Notes: a model not told the origin generated them from the sequence alone. A DNA stretch of 34,137 nt from Chitinivibrionales bacterium (GCA_028278335.1 JANQEN010000096.1:1-34137), one strand, 5' to 3'; numbered from the stretch's first letter, positions 9,701 to 18,401 are shown. A program made the numbers and translations.

Positions 9701-11093
9701 GGGAAACCTCATCCAACTCATTCACCGTTGCTTTAAACACATCACCCCGCTCCTCAAAGCTCGAAAACATGTCAAAGCTAGAACAGCCTGGTGAAAGCAA
9801 TACAACGTCTCCATTATGTGCATTTCTATACAAAACGTCCACTGCTTCAGGCAAAGAGTCTGCTCGTAATATTGTGGTAAGCGAGTCCCATTCCTTTGCA
9901 ATTCTATTTGCAGCCTCACCAATTACCACAACTGATGTTACATGTTCTTCAACAACATCGTTAACCAAAGAGAATTGACAACCCTTGTCCTTGCCACCGG
10001 CTATCAAATGCACTGGCACATCAAATGCTTCAATTGCACTTTTAATCGATTCTGCGGTTGTTGCTTTTGAATCATTATAATAATGAACGCCATTGACTTC
10101 CTTTACAAATTCTAATCGATGAGCAAGTCCTTTGAAGGAGCATATTCCCTGAGCAATAGTATCAATATCAATTCCAGCTGGATAGGTCATGGCTACTGCA
10201 GCACAGGCGTTTTCAATATTATGGAGCCCCTTAATACACATATCATCAGTCTTTAAGACTTTTTTATAGTCTCCCTCAAATCTTAGTACAACATTTCCAT
10301 CCTCAAACCATACACAATCCTGACCTTTGACACTATCCCCAAAGTAAATAATTGAAAAGGGCATATCGATCGATTGAACCCATTGCATAAGCTTTGGATC
10401 CCTAGCATTTACAATAAGGTAATCCCCTGTAGCCATGTTTTTAACAATATCCTTTTTCGCTTGATAATAGGCATCTTCATCGGGATATCGATCTAAATGG
10501 TTTTTTAAAAGATTTATTACGGAGGCATATTTTGGCTTAAACTGGTCAATAGTTTCTAATTGAAAGCTACTTATCTCAGCGGCAATTAATCCTTCCTTCG
10601 GTATATTTGGCACAACACCAATTAATGGTAAACCAATATTACCGGCTACAATAGAGGGAATCCTGGCAACCTCTAAAATTGCACCAATTAAAGAGATAGT
10701 GGTACTTTTTCCGGTAGAACCTGTAACTGCAATAAAGGGAGCTTTACTATGGCGATAGGCAAGTTCGATTTCCGACCAAACCGGCACACCCCTTTTTCTT
10801 GCTTTTTTTAATATGGGTATGTCCCATGGGATCCCAGGAGAACATATTATTAATTCAAATGACAGTAGTGCCTCAGAATGTCCCTCTGATTCGTGAGGTT
10901 TATCAGCCAAACCATTGGAGGCAAGCAAAAAGTCGAGCTTTTCCTGTCCACAGGATTCACTTATATAAATTTCTATTCCTCTATCATCTAGAAACTTTGC
11001 AACTGCAATACCACTTCGACCAGCTCCCAAAATCGCCACTTTTTGTGGTAGCCACTCTTTTCTTTTAGCTTTTTGTAAAAGAGTCTCTGTCAT
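9693..11093 (-). CDS. murD: UDP-N-acetylmuramoyl-L-alanine--D-glutamate ligase MurD
   Basis: MurD adds D-glutamate to UDP-MurNAc-L-Ala in the cytoplasm. The 466-residue product has a Rossmann-like N-terminal domain (VAILGAGRSGIAVAKFL, residues 19-35), the SPGIP loop (85-89), the ATP loop TGSTGKSTT (124-132), and the C-terminal MurD motifs YNDSKATTAES and LIAGGKDKG. Order and length are typical. It follows murF after seven bases; the lipid I synthase gene mraY, which usually lies between them, is absent. Confidence 0.97.
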   Translation of the reverse strand: MTETLLQKAKRKEWLPQKVAILGAGRSGIAVAKFLDDRGIEIYISESCGQEKLDFLLASNGLADKPHESEGHSEALLSFELIICSPGIPWDIPILKKARKRGVPVWSEIELAYRHSKAPFIAVTGSTGKSTTISLIGAILEVARIPSIVAGNIGLPLIGVVPNIPKEGLIAAEISSFQLETIDQFKPKYASVINLLKNHLDRYPDEDAYYQAKKDIVKNMATGDYLIVNARDPKLMQWVQSIDMPFSIIYFGDSVKGQDCVWFEDGNVVLRFEGDYKKVLKTDDMCIKGLHNIENACAAVAMTYPAGIDIDTIAQGICSFKGLAHRLEFVKEVNGVHYYNDSKATTAESIKSAIEAFDVPVHLIAGGKDKGCQFSLVNDVVEEHVTSVVVIGEAANRIAKEWDSLTTILRADSLPEAVDVLYRNAHNGDVVLLSPGCSSFDMFSSFEERGDVFKATVNELDEVSHD

Positions 11094-11100
11094 AATTTTT

Positions 11101-12501
11101 CTATTTATCTTTAAAACTGTTAAATACTGATTCTAAGGCAACACCTCTGGAGCCCTTCAAGAGTACCACATCACCATCACGGAGGATTGAATGTGCCAAA
11201 GAGCTTGCTTCGGTGCTAGTTGGAACAGAGTGAATCTGTTTTCCCTTCATCCCATTTTGTATCGCTCCCTTAGCAATCAAGTCACCAAGCTCTCCCACAG
11301 CAATAAGTTTCTGTATCCCCGCTTGAGCTAATTCCTTTCCTAATTGTTTATGGAGTCGTGTAGTAAAAGTACCGAGCTCTAACATATCTCCTACAATGGC
11401 ACATCGCCTCTGCTTTGGGCTAACGTCAACAAGTAAGTCAATGGCAGCGCGCATTGAAGAAGGATTTGCATTATAGCAATCAACAATAAAGGTGAATCCA
11501 CCTTTTTTCACCACAGTTCCTCGCATTGGCGCTGGTTGTAATGCATACAGAGCCTTTGCTATATTCTCTTCTGAAATCCCTAATTGTTTGGCAATAAAAA
11601 TTGCCGGCAGAACTGCATAAATAAAATGTCTACCAGGAATCGTAAGTGTATAGGTATATCCCTTTACCTGAAAAGAGGTGCTTCCATTCTTCATTACCCT
11701 TATTTGTTCAGCTCGAATACCACACTTTTTACTTGTCCCAAAAAAGAGCGCTTCACCTTGTGTCAATCTATTTTTAGCCACTAATCTTGGATCATCACCA
11801 TTTAAGAGAAGTAATCCTTCCTTTTTATGCATACCATTTATTATCTCAAATTTTGCATCGGTAGTTCCTGAAAGGTTTTTAAAAAGTCCAACATGAGCAT
11901 AGCCAATATTGGTAATTATTCCAACGTCTGGCTTAACAATTCGGGATAGGGTGTCAATTTCTTTTGTATGATTCGCACCTAATTCAAATATAGCGATATC
12001 CTCTTTACCGTTCAACCGTAGAACACTTAAAGGAACACCAATATGGTTATTCCAGTTACCCTCTGTTTTACCAACGGAAAACTCTTGTTCTAGCACTGTT
12101 GTCAAGCATTTTCGAGTTGTAGTCTTACCACTGGAGCCTGTCACTGCGATCACTGGGATATCTAATTGTTTTAAATATTCCCGTGCCATGACTTGTGCAG
12201 CCCTAAGAGGGTTTTTAACCGCAATCATTTTTTTATGCACTCTTTCAGGGAATTCCCCCAGCCTATTTTGATCAATTATCGATGATATAGCTCCTGTTTG
12301 CAAAGCTTTCATCACATATCGATGCCCATCATCCGTATCACTCTTGAGAGCAAGAAAAACGTCCCCCTTTTTGACCTTCCGGGAATCCATCCAAATATGA
12401 CCAATTTTCCTTTTGGAGAAGAAATCGGATAAACTGGGTGTAGCTTTTGCCCATTGGGCTAGTTGACCCAAAGAAATCTGACTTTTTTGTAATTTGTTCA
12501 T
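11101..12501 (-). CDS. murF: UDP-MurNAc-tripeptide--D-alanyl-D-alanine ligase MurF
   Basis: MurF joins the D-Ala-D-Ala dipeptide to UDP-MurNAc-tripeptide, completing the soluble pentapeptide precursor. The 466-residue protein has the N-terminal substrate domain with MDSRKVKKGDVFLAL (residues 38-52), the ATP loop TGSSGKTTT (121-129), GNWNNHIGVPLSVL, and the MurF-specific VDCYNANPSSMRAA motif. It begins two bases after the murE stop, consistent with coordinated synthesis of MurE and MurF. Confidence 0.97.
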   Translation of the reverse strand: MNKLQKSQISLGQLAQWAKATPSLSDFFSKRKIGHIWMDSRKVKKGDVFLALKSDTDDGHRYVMKALQTGAISSIIDQNRLGEFPERVHKKMIAVKNPLRAAQVMAREYLKQLDIPVIAVTGSSGKTTTRKCLTTVLEQEFSVGKTEGNWNNHIGVPLSVLRLNGKEDIAIFELGANHTKEIDTLSRIVKPDVGIITNIGYAHVGLFKNLSGTTDAKFEIINGMHKKEGLLLLNGDDPRLVAKNRLTQGEALFFGTSKKCGIRAEQIRVMKNGSTSFQVKGYTYTLTIPGRHFIYAVLPAIFIAKQLGISEENIAKALYALQPAPMRGTVVKKGGFTFIVDCYNANPSSMRAAIDLLVDVSPKQRRCAIVGDMLELGTFTTRLHKQLGKELAQAGIQKLIAVGELGDLIAKGAIQNGMKGKQIHSVPTSTEASSLAHSILRDGDVVLLKGSRGVALESVFNSFKDK

Positions 12502-12503
12502 AA

Positions 12504-13973
12504 TTAGGATACCAATCCCAGTTCAACACATACCTCTTTAACACACTCACGATCATCAAAGTGAGATCGAACGCCATTAACCTCTTGATAGGTTTCATGT
12601 CCTTTGCCAGCGATCACAATACAATCATCCTTTTTACCCATTGACAAGGCCTTTTTTATTGCCTCCCGTCGATCTTTAATAATGAGATGGGGAAAGTCAA
12701 GTGGAACTCCCTCAAGAATATCATCAACAATTCTTCGTGGAGACTCTGTTCTTGGATTGTCGTTTGTAATAATTGCCTCATCACAATGATTTACAACAGC
12801 CTTAGCCATAAGAGGTCTTTTAAGACGATCACGATCGCCACCACAGCCAAACACGCAGATCAGTCGTCCCTGTGTAAGTTTTCTCGATGTTGAAAGAATG
12901 TTTTCTAAGGCATCAGGTGTATGAGCATAGTCAACCACAACTGAAAAATCAGTTTGGACTGATACCTGTTCCATACGACCAGGAACAGTACTCATGTTTG
13001 ACAAACTTTGCGAGATTTCCTCTATTGAAATACCGAGCGCCAGTGCACCTGCAATAAGTGCAAGTGTATTATACACATTAAATTCACCGGTTAATGAAGA
13101 ATGCATTTGATGCTCTCTATCTTGATATGCAAAAGTCAAGTCGATGCCTGCCCAGGAACATTGTGCAGCAATAGCTCGAACTGTTGCCGAGGAATTATAT
13201 CCATAGGTCATCGTTTTAACATTTGTCAATTCATCATGTAGCCGATTGCCCCATGTGTCATCACTATTAATTATTGCTATCCCTGTTTCCTTTAAGTTAT
13301 GTAGGAAAAGTTCCTTTTTAGCTTGATAGTATAATTCCATGGTTTCATGAAAATCTAAGTGATCCTGAGTAAGGTTCGTCCAAACAGCAAGATCATATAA
13401 AAAACCCTCAACCCTTCTCAATGTGAGGGCATGGGATGACACTTCCATGCAGATTGATTTTGGATTATTTTTTGCATTGCCAATAAAGCGTAATAAATCA
13501 GAAGCTTCCGGAGTAGTCTTTGGAGCCTCATGGGCTTTCCCGTCAATTTCATAGACAACGGTGCTAAACATCCAGGCCTCTCTTTTACCATACAATTGAG
13601 AAAAAAGATTTTGATATAATCCGACAGTCGTTGTCTTTCCGTTTGTGCCAGTAATGCCAACAAGCTTAATTGTGCTAAAATCAATTTCCCAAAGTGCCAT
13701 AGCCAATAAACTAATCACTTTTCGTGCATTTGATACAGTAGCAAAGGGAACAGATATATCCGGTAATTCCTTTTCAGAAACGACGGCAACAGCACCTTTA
13801 CTTATAGCTTGTTTGATGTAGTGAGTGCCATCCTCTTTGAAACCAGCTACTGCAATAAATAATGCGCCAGGAGAAACCGAACGCGAATCAAAGGACAGGT
13901 CATTGATTTCTGGATTTCCAACTCCACCCTGATTAAGTGTAGGCAACGATGCAATAAGATCAAGCCATTTCAT
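12504..13973 (-). CDS. murE: UDP-MurNAc-dipeptide--meso-diaminopimelate ligase MurE
   Basis: MurE adds the third stem-peptide residue. The 489-residue sequence shows FDSRSVSPGALFIAVAG (residues 28-44), the ATP loop GTNGKTTT (109-116), NLTQDHLDFH (200-209) and, decisive for specificity, DNPR at 405-408. In characterised enzymes DNPR marks selection of meso-diaminopimelate; L-lysine enzymes have a different motif. This supports a Gram-negative type A1-gamma wall. Between murE and the upstream ftsI lies a small orphan gene. Confidence 0.97.
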   Translation of the reverse strand: MKWLDLIASLPTLNQGGVGNPEINDLSFDSRSVSPGALFIAVAGFKEDGTHYIKQAISKGAVAVVSEKELPDISVPFATVSNARKVISLLAMALWEIDFSTIKLVGITGTNGKTTTVGLYQNLFSQLYGKREAWMFSTVVYEIDGKAHEAPKTTPEASDLLRFIGNAKNNPKSICMEVSSHALTLRRVEGFLYDLAVWTNLTQDHLDFHETMELYYQAKKELFLHNLKETGIAIINSDDTWGNRLHDELTNVKTMTYGYNSSATVRAIAAQCSWAGIDLTFAYQDREHQMHSSLTGEFNVYNTLALIAGALALGISIEEISQSLSNMSTVPGRMEQVSVQTDFSVVVDYAHTPDALENILSTSRKLTQGRLICVFGCGGDRDRLKRPLMAKAVVNHCDEAIITNDNPRTESPRRIVDDILEGVPLDFPHLIIKDRREAIKKALSMGKKDDCIVIAGKGHETYQEVNGVRSHFDDRECVKEVCVELGLVS

Positions 13974-14017
13974 AATTTCTGACGTTCCCCTAACTTCTCA
14001 CTCTGATTGACATATAA

Positions 14018-14224
14018 TCATACCGATTTTGAGACAATGTTTTCCTTTGACTTTTTGGCAAGTTTTTGAGAAAACCATTTTTTTCTAAATTCTTCTGCAT
14101 GTTCTTCAATCCACTTCATAGCTAGCTCACTACACAGTTTCGGATTTTCCCGGCATCGAGAATCCATTGAAGCCAAAATTTCTTTAATTTCAGCATCCAA
14201 AAACTCCTTAAAACAATCTCCCAT
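14018..14224 (-). CDS. small helical protein of unknown function inside the dcw operon
   Basis: This 68-residue protein is not recognised. It has a good GGGAG ribosome binding site seven bases upstream of its ATG and sits in line with the operon, 24 bases after the ftsI stop and 44 bases before murE, so it is very likely translated. It is predicted to be all helical, with acidic and basic patches, three cysteines (C4, C24, C31) and the segment SRCRENPKLCSELAMKWIEEHAEEFRK split by two short helices. There is no signal peptide or membrane segment. Its place suggests a link to division or wall synthesis, but position is the only evidence. Confidence 0.7.
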   Translation of the reverse strand: MGDCFKEFLDAEIKEILASMDSRCRENPKLCSELAMKWIEEHAEEFRKKWFSQKLAKKSKENIVSKSV

Positions 14225-14248
14225 ACCTTGTCTCCCGAATGTTAATTT

Positions 14249-16249
14249 CTAACTATCAAAAGAACATATCAGCGTACAAGGAACCATCTCTTTAACCATC
14301 TCACCGACAGTAGGCTCCTGATAACGAACAATTCCGGCACCTTCCACATGTGGAACAAGCCCTTTTAAATTGAGAGCATTAATTGCATCGCGTAAATCTT
14401 TTCCAATACAATGAGGTACCCGCACCAAATTTGAATTGACCTTTGGTTTCGCTATCTCTTTTTGTTCTGTTTTCACTGTATATAAAATCAGCTTTGTGTT
14501 ACCATTAAAAAGAGAACCCGCTTCAGGGCTCTGATAGGCTATAGTGTTCCCCGTCCCAATTACTTCAAAGGGCATTTTTTGCATGGTTAAGTATTTGGCG
14601 GCTCTTTTTCTTTCCATCCCACAAACGGAGGGAAGCAAAACACCTCTCTCATCGCCTGTTTCAGATTCACCTTGAATGGATGTGTCGTTCCTGTCAATAA
14701 GTTTCTCAGCATACTCCAGCTCGGGATGACTGACTATCTGCTGAATGACTTGGCGAAATACTGGCGCTGCCACAACACCACCAAATTCACCATAGGTCGG
14801 CTCATCAATCATGACACCACATACAAGGGTGGGGTTCTCAACAGGTGCAAAACCAATAAAGGAGGCCCACACCTTATCATCCGAATAGGCATTCGTCTCT
14901 TTGTCAATCTTTTGACTAGTTCCCGTTTTGCCACCAATATGTATTCCCTTTAGGCCACACCGTGTTGCCGTTCCATAATCCACAACACCTTTCATCATCC
15001 TGCGAAGTCTCAGTGAAACATCCTCAGAGATAACCCGTCTTTTAATTACCGGTTCTCTCTTTTCAAGAAGCCCCCTGTGAGTCGAAGTAATCTTCGAAAA
15101 AATTTGAGGCTCCATAAGCAAACCACCGTTGGCAACAGAACAAAAGAGTGTTACCATTTGCAACAGCGTTGTAGAGACCTCTTGGCCAATGGCCATCGTC
15201 ACCCGTGTTCTCCCAGACCAACGACTTACTGGGTGTACAATGCCAATCTCTTCGCCGGGTAAGTTCACCCCCGTTTGTGCACCCATACCAAAATTACGTG
15301 TGTAATTATAGACATGGTCATTTTGGATATTTTTTGCTATCTTAGAAAAACAGACATTGCTAGAAAAGGAGAGGGCTTGTTCAAAGGAGAGTTTTCCGTA
15401 GGGTTTATGATCACGAATAACCTGATCGTAAATTTTGTATACTCCTTGATTTCCGTCTATAGAATCCCGTTCATTAAAGAGTTTTTCCTGTAAGGCAATC
15501 GCTGCAGTTAACACTTTAAATGTTGAACCCGGTTCATATATTGAACTTATACAACAATTATTTCTATCAGCGGAGGCATAACGTTTCCATACATTTGGAT
15601 TGAAGCTAGGGTAATTTGCCATGGCCAATATTTCACCACTGTTTGGATCCATGACAATACATTGCCCATTTTTTGCATGGAACTTCTTTACTGTTTCCCC
15701 CAACACCTTTTCAACTATAGTTTGAATTCTTACATCTAATGTTAAGGTGATGTCACAGCCATTTTTGGCAGTCTTCTTTGGAAGCCCCAAACGAGAATAG
15801 TGACTGTTCCTCCCATAATTCTTAACAATTCCCCAACCATCTTCACCGTGTAGATATCGATCAAAAAAGAATTCTACCCCACTTAAGCCATTACCATCTT
15901 TTCCCGTGTAACCTAAGACCTGCCCTGCCAATTCTCCGTAAGGGTAAATTCTTCTTGTGCTCACCTTCTTTTGCGACTCTGTTTTCCGTTCATTATCCTT
16001 GGGACTTTTTAAATCTTTATCAAAGTCAAGTGAGCGGGAAACGCTTTTTGCTAAAACATTACCATTACGATCCTTTATTGTTCCTCGTTGCGCATTTAAA
16101 ACAGTTCTGTACTTAGCTTGCTTCTGACACTTTATGGCATATTCGTCACCATGAACAATCTGAATATAAAAAAGACGGCCCACTATAACTAGGGTAAAAA
16201 GAATAAGAGTCGTCATGACAAATGCTACTCGTGTCTTATTTATATTCAT
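14249..16249 (-). CDS. ftsI: septal transpeptidase FtsI/PBP (class B) with two PASTA domains
   Basis: This is the class B penicillin-binding protein that cross-links septal peptidoglycan, partner of FtsW. The 666 residues comprise a short cytoplasmic tail, one membrane helix (about 8-30), a reduced N-terminal pedestal domain (about 50-160), the transpeptidase domain with STFK at 242-245 (nucleophile S242), SSN at 296-298 and KTGT at 441-444, and two C-terminal PASTA domains (about 536-592 and 607-665). PASTA domains bind peptidoglycan or stabilise the enzyme in known cases. The stretch between AKSV (67-70) and RRIYPYGE (99-106) is about 50 residues shorter than in E. coli FtsI. The start follows the ftsL stop directly (TAAATG). 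Confidence 0.95.
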   Translation of the reverse strand: MNINKTRVAFVMTTLILFTLVIVGRLFYIQIVHGDEYAIKCQKQAKYRTVLNAQRGTIKDRNGNVLAKSVSRSLDFDKDLKSPKDNERKTESQKKVSTRRIYPYGELAGQVLGYTGKDGNGLSGVEFFFDRYLHGEDGWGIVKNYGRNSHYSRLGLPKKTAKNGCDITLTLDVRIQTIVEKVLGETVKKFHAKNGQCIVMDPNSGEILAMANYPSFNPNVWKRYASADRNNCCISSIYEPGSTFKVLTAAIALQEKLFNERDSIDGNQGVYKIYDQVIRDHKPYGKLSFEQALSFSSNVCFSKIAKNIQNDHVYNYTRNFGMGAQTGVNLPGEEIGIVHPVSRWSGRTRVTMAIGQEVSTTLLQMVTLFCSVANGGLLMEPQIFSKITSTHRGLLEKREPVIKRRVISEDVSLRLRRMMKGVVDYGTATRCGLKGIHIGGKTGTSQKIDKETNAYSDDKVWASFIGFAPVENPTLVCGVMIDEPTYGEFGGVVAAPVFRQVIQQIVSHPELEYAEKLIDRNDTSIQGESETGDERGVLLPSVCGMERKRAAKYLTMQKMPFEVIGTGNTIAYQSPEAGSLFNGNTKLILYTVKTEQKEIAKPKVNSNLVRVPHCIGKDLRDAINALNLKGLVPHVEGAGIVRYQEPTVGEMVKEMVPCTLICSFDS

Positions 16250-16675
16250 TTAACCTCTTTGAGCCTGTATCGATTTTTTAATCATTGTCCAAAATGGAGA
16301 TTTACTTAAAAATCGAATTGGTCCTTTTTTTTCTGAAGGCATAATTATGATTGCCTCTGATTTTGGATAGGTCAATCCCAGAGCTGACTGAGCTATAGTT
16401 TCAATCCTTTCCGCATTGGAAAGTTGCTTTGCCCGAACATGCAAAGTGGTAGTTTTCTTATTAAGCACGGCAAGGCTATCCTGCAACGAATCATACCGTA
16501 AAGAGACTTGTGTTATGTGAGACTGTTTCCACACAAGGGCCAATGGAACTGTAACCACTAATGACCCAGCAATTATGAAAAGGAGATAGTATCGTAAAAA
16601 GGAGAATAAGGATCCTCCTTTTAAGTTAGTTCTTTGATCTTCAACTTTTCTGGTTTGTTTTTTATTTCTTTTCAT
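16250..16675 (-). CDS. ftsL: divisome protein FtsL
   Basis: This is a bitopic inner-membrane protein of 141 residues: a basic cytoplasmic tail (1-26), one membrane helix (about 28-48), then a periplasmic coiled-coil-like region and the segment ERIETIAQSALGLTYPKSEAI. That helix-break pattern is typical of FtsL-type proteins. Its place between rsmH and ftsI is the conserved FtsL position. FtsL joins FtsB and FtsQ and activates FtsWI. Sequence conservation in this family is poor, so the assignment rests on topology, this motif and context. Confidence 0.88.
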   Translation of the reverse strand: MKRNKKQTRKVEDQRTNLKGGSLFSFLRYYLLFIIAGSLVVTVPLALVWKQSHITQVSLRYDSLQDSLAVLNKKTTTLHVRAKQLSNAERIETIAQSALGLTYPKSEAIIIMPSEKKGPIRFLSKSPFWTMIKKSIQAQRG

Positions 16676-16702
16676 TTTGTATTCACTTTTGGATGTTGAT
16701 TT

Positions 16703-17641
16703 TTAACTTACCTTCTCGGCAATCCGCAACCGGACACTTCTAGCCCGAGTATTTAGGGATATCTCCTTCTGTGAAGCTTTTATAGCTTTGCGAGTAATTC
16801 TGCGCAGCTGTTGTACTCCCACACATTGACAGTGCAACTTCGCAGCATCACAGTGACAATCAATCTCCTTCTCCCTAAAAAAGTTTTTAACAATTCTATC
16901 TTCCAGTGAGTGGTAGGCTAGTACAACAAGGCGCCCTCCCTCACTTAAGTAGTCAATTGCTTTGTGTAAACAGTTTTTTAACTCATTAAGTTCATCATTA
17001 ACTGCAATCCGCAATGCTTGGAATAGCTTTGAAAGCATTTTAAAATTGAGGGGTGCGCCATATTCCCTCTCAAGACAACGCTTTAAATCTTCAGTTGTCT
17101 CAATTTTCTTTACCTTACTTGCCTTATACAGAACCTGTGCCATCCTTTCGGGATTTCGAACCTCTCCGTATTCTGCTAATATTTGTACTAGCTCTGTTTT
17201 CGATGTTGATGCAAGCAACTCCTGAGCAGTAATTTTTTGGTTTGGATCCATACGCATATCTAGAGTTGTTTGCTCTTTATATGAGAAACCACGAGAAACA
17301 GTATCAAGTTGTGCAGAGGAAACACCTAAATCCAGTAAAATTCCTTGAACGTTAGTTATTCTGTGATTGTTCAACACAATATCAAATTGTGAAAAGGGAA
17401 CCTGCTCAATTATGACCTGCACCGAGCTATCAGCAAATCGATTGCGGCACCGTGAAATGGCATGGGGATCTCGATCAATGCCAATTGCACAGCCCTGATC
17501 ATGTAAGTGTTGGATTATTCTTTTAAAATGACCGCCGCCACCCATAGTACAATCCACATATGTTCCATCAGGTTTTAGGTTTAGCCCCTGTATTGTCTCT
17601 TCTAACAATACAGGTATATGATAATCATCTTCCAAAATCAT
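16703..17641 (-). CDS. rsmH: 16S rRNA (cytosine-1402-N4)-methyltransferase RsmH
   Basis: RsmH (formerly MraW) methylates N4 of C1402 in the 16S rRNA decoding site using S-adenosylmethionine. The 312-residue protein begins YHIPVLLEETIQGL and has the SAM-binding motif DCTMGGGGHF (about residues 30-39), LLDLGVSSAQLD, RGFSYKEQTTLDMRMD, and VLAYHSLEDRIVKNFF, all characteristic. Its ATG overlaps the mraZ stop (ATGA), the usual coupled arrangement at the head of the operon. Confidence 0.97.
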   Translation of the reverse strand: MILEDDYHIPVLLEETIQGLNLKPDGTYVDCTMGGGGHFKRIIQHLHDQGCAIGIDRDPHAISRCRNRFADSSVQVIIEQVPFSQFDIVLNNHRITNVQGILLDLGVSSAQLDTVSRGFSYKEQTTLDMRMDPNQKITAQELLASTSKTELVQILAEYGEVRNPERMAQVLYKASKVKKIETTEDLKRCLEREYGAPLNFKMLSKLFQALRIAVNDELNELKNCLHKAIDYLSEGGRLVVLAYHSLEDRIVKNFFREKEIDCHCDAAKLHCQCVGVQQLRRITRKAIKASQKEISLNTRARSVRLRIAEKVS

Positions 17642-18090
17642 CGTGAACGAATTCCTGCTTCAACAGATTCAAAGAATACCTTATCGAAATCATCACCAGT
17701 TCCGATATAGGTTTCATACTGTTCTGTATCCCAAATTTCGATGTACCCATAATGACCTACAAGCGTAACATTTTTCTTTATACCAGCAACAGTAATCTGT
17801 TTTGCGCTAATAGAAATTCTTCCTTGCACATCCAATTTTGAATCTGTTAATGTACTCCTTAATAGCCTTTGATGCCGAAGCGCTTCCAAAGTCTGCGGAC
17901 GTGAGGCTAACTCATCCTCATACTTTTCCCAGGCATCCTGTGGATAAGCGCGAAGACAATTATTGGGAGCCTGGCATATAGCAAAGGTCTCGTCAGCTTC
18001 TGGCGAGAGTGCCTTTCGAAACTTGGCGGGTATATTGATGCGTCCCTTTGCATCAACTGAATAGTTATACTCACCTCGGAACCGTGCCAA
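17638..18090 (-). CDS. mraZ: transcriptional regulator MraZ
   Basis: MraZ is a DNA-binding protein with two SpoVT/AbrB-like motifs that represses its own dcw operon in studied bacteria. The 150-residue protein has the paired motifs, DAKGRINIPAKFRKAL in the first half and DVQGRISISAKQ in the second. The start is a TTG at 18088-18090 with a GGGAG site about six bases upstream, giving an N-terminus (MARFRGEYNYSVDAKGR) that matches the family. No ATG is available nearby in frame. It is the first gene of the operon, and a plausible promoter and operator lie 40-80 bases upstream. Confidence 0.96.
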   Translation of the reverse strand: MARFRGEYNYSVDAKGRINIPAKFRKALSPEADETFAICQAPNNCLRAYPQDAWEKYEDELASRPQTLEALRHQRLLRSTLTDSKLDVQGRISISAKQITVAGIKKNVTLVGHYGYIEIWDTEQYETYIGTGDDFDKVFFESVEAGIRSR

Positions 18091-18129
18091 TTAAATCTCC
18101 CACAATTAAACATTTTTATGTTCTGTCTA

Positions 18130-18173
18130 CACACTATCACCCATATAATAAATTATTAATATATAGAAGTAAA
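18130..18173 (-). promoter_or_regulatory. promoter of the dcw operon with possible MraZ box
   Basis: On the minus strand a -35-like TTTACT (18168-18173) is followed after exactly 17 bases by TATTAT (18145-18150). Immediately downstream, around the expected transcription start, come TGGG (18140-18143) and, ten bases later, TGTG (18130-18133). Known MraZ boxes in enterobacteria are direct repeats of TGGG-type units with ten-base spacing, so this may be a degenerate operator. The promoter is supported by sequence; the operator is a tentative reading. Confidence 0.5.
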
Positions 18174-18238
18174 GAAAATTATCAGAGCAATCCATTTTTT
18201 TTTAAGCATATTGAGGAATTTGTGAACTCAGAGAGGAC

Positions 18239-18262
18239 AAAAGTGCAACATGTTGCACTTTT
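18239..18262. terminator. 24-bp perfect palindrome, bidirectional terminator or operator
   Basis: The sequence AAAAGTGCAACA followed directly by its exact complement forms a perfect 24-base palindrome. Folded as RNA it gives a ten-base stem with CATG loop, preceded by AAAA and ending in TTTT on either strand, the form of a small bidirectional terminator. It lies about 140 bases beyond the stop of the 196-residue membrane protein gene (same strand) and about 90 bases before the dcw promoter. An operator for a dimeric regulator is an equally possible reading. Confidence 0.5.
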
Positions 18263-18401
18263 ACCTTTATTTAGCACAACATATTGTTGTTTTACCTATT
18301 TCGCAATAAGGGTATCCAGATTTATTTACAAATGCATAGAGGATAACAGACTACTTTATGCTGAAAGCCCCTAATTTAAAGGGATTCCAATGCCACCACC
18401 A

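Larger units (their letters stand above)
18091..18401. other. 311-base intergenic region upstream of mraZ
   Basis: No coding sequence is supported here. It holds the dcw promoter and possible MraZ box near its left side and a 24-base perfect palindrome at 18239-18262. The rest is AT-rich, with a run of T at about 18194-18203. No RNA gene is seen. Confidence 0.7.

Noticed and set aside
9701..9721. Upstream ATG starts for ftsW (9719-9721 and 9710-9712)
   Set aside because: Neither has a ribosome binding site, whereas the ATG at 9698-9700 has GAGG at good spacing and gives the family-like N-terminus MTERLLKIDRG.
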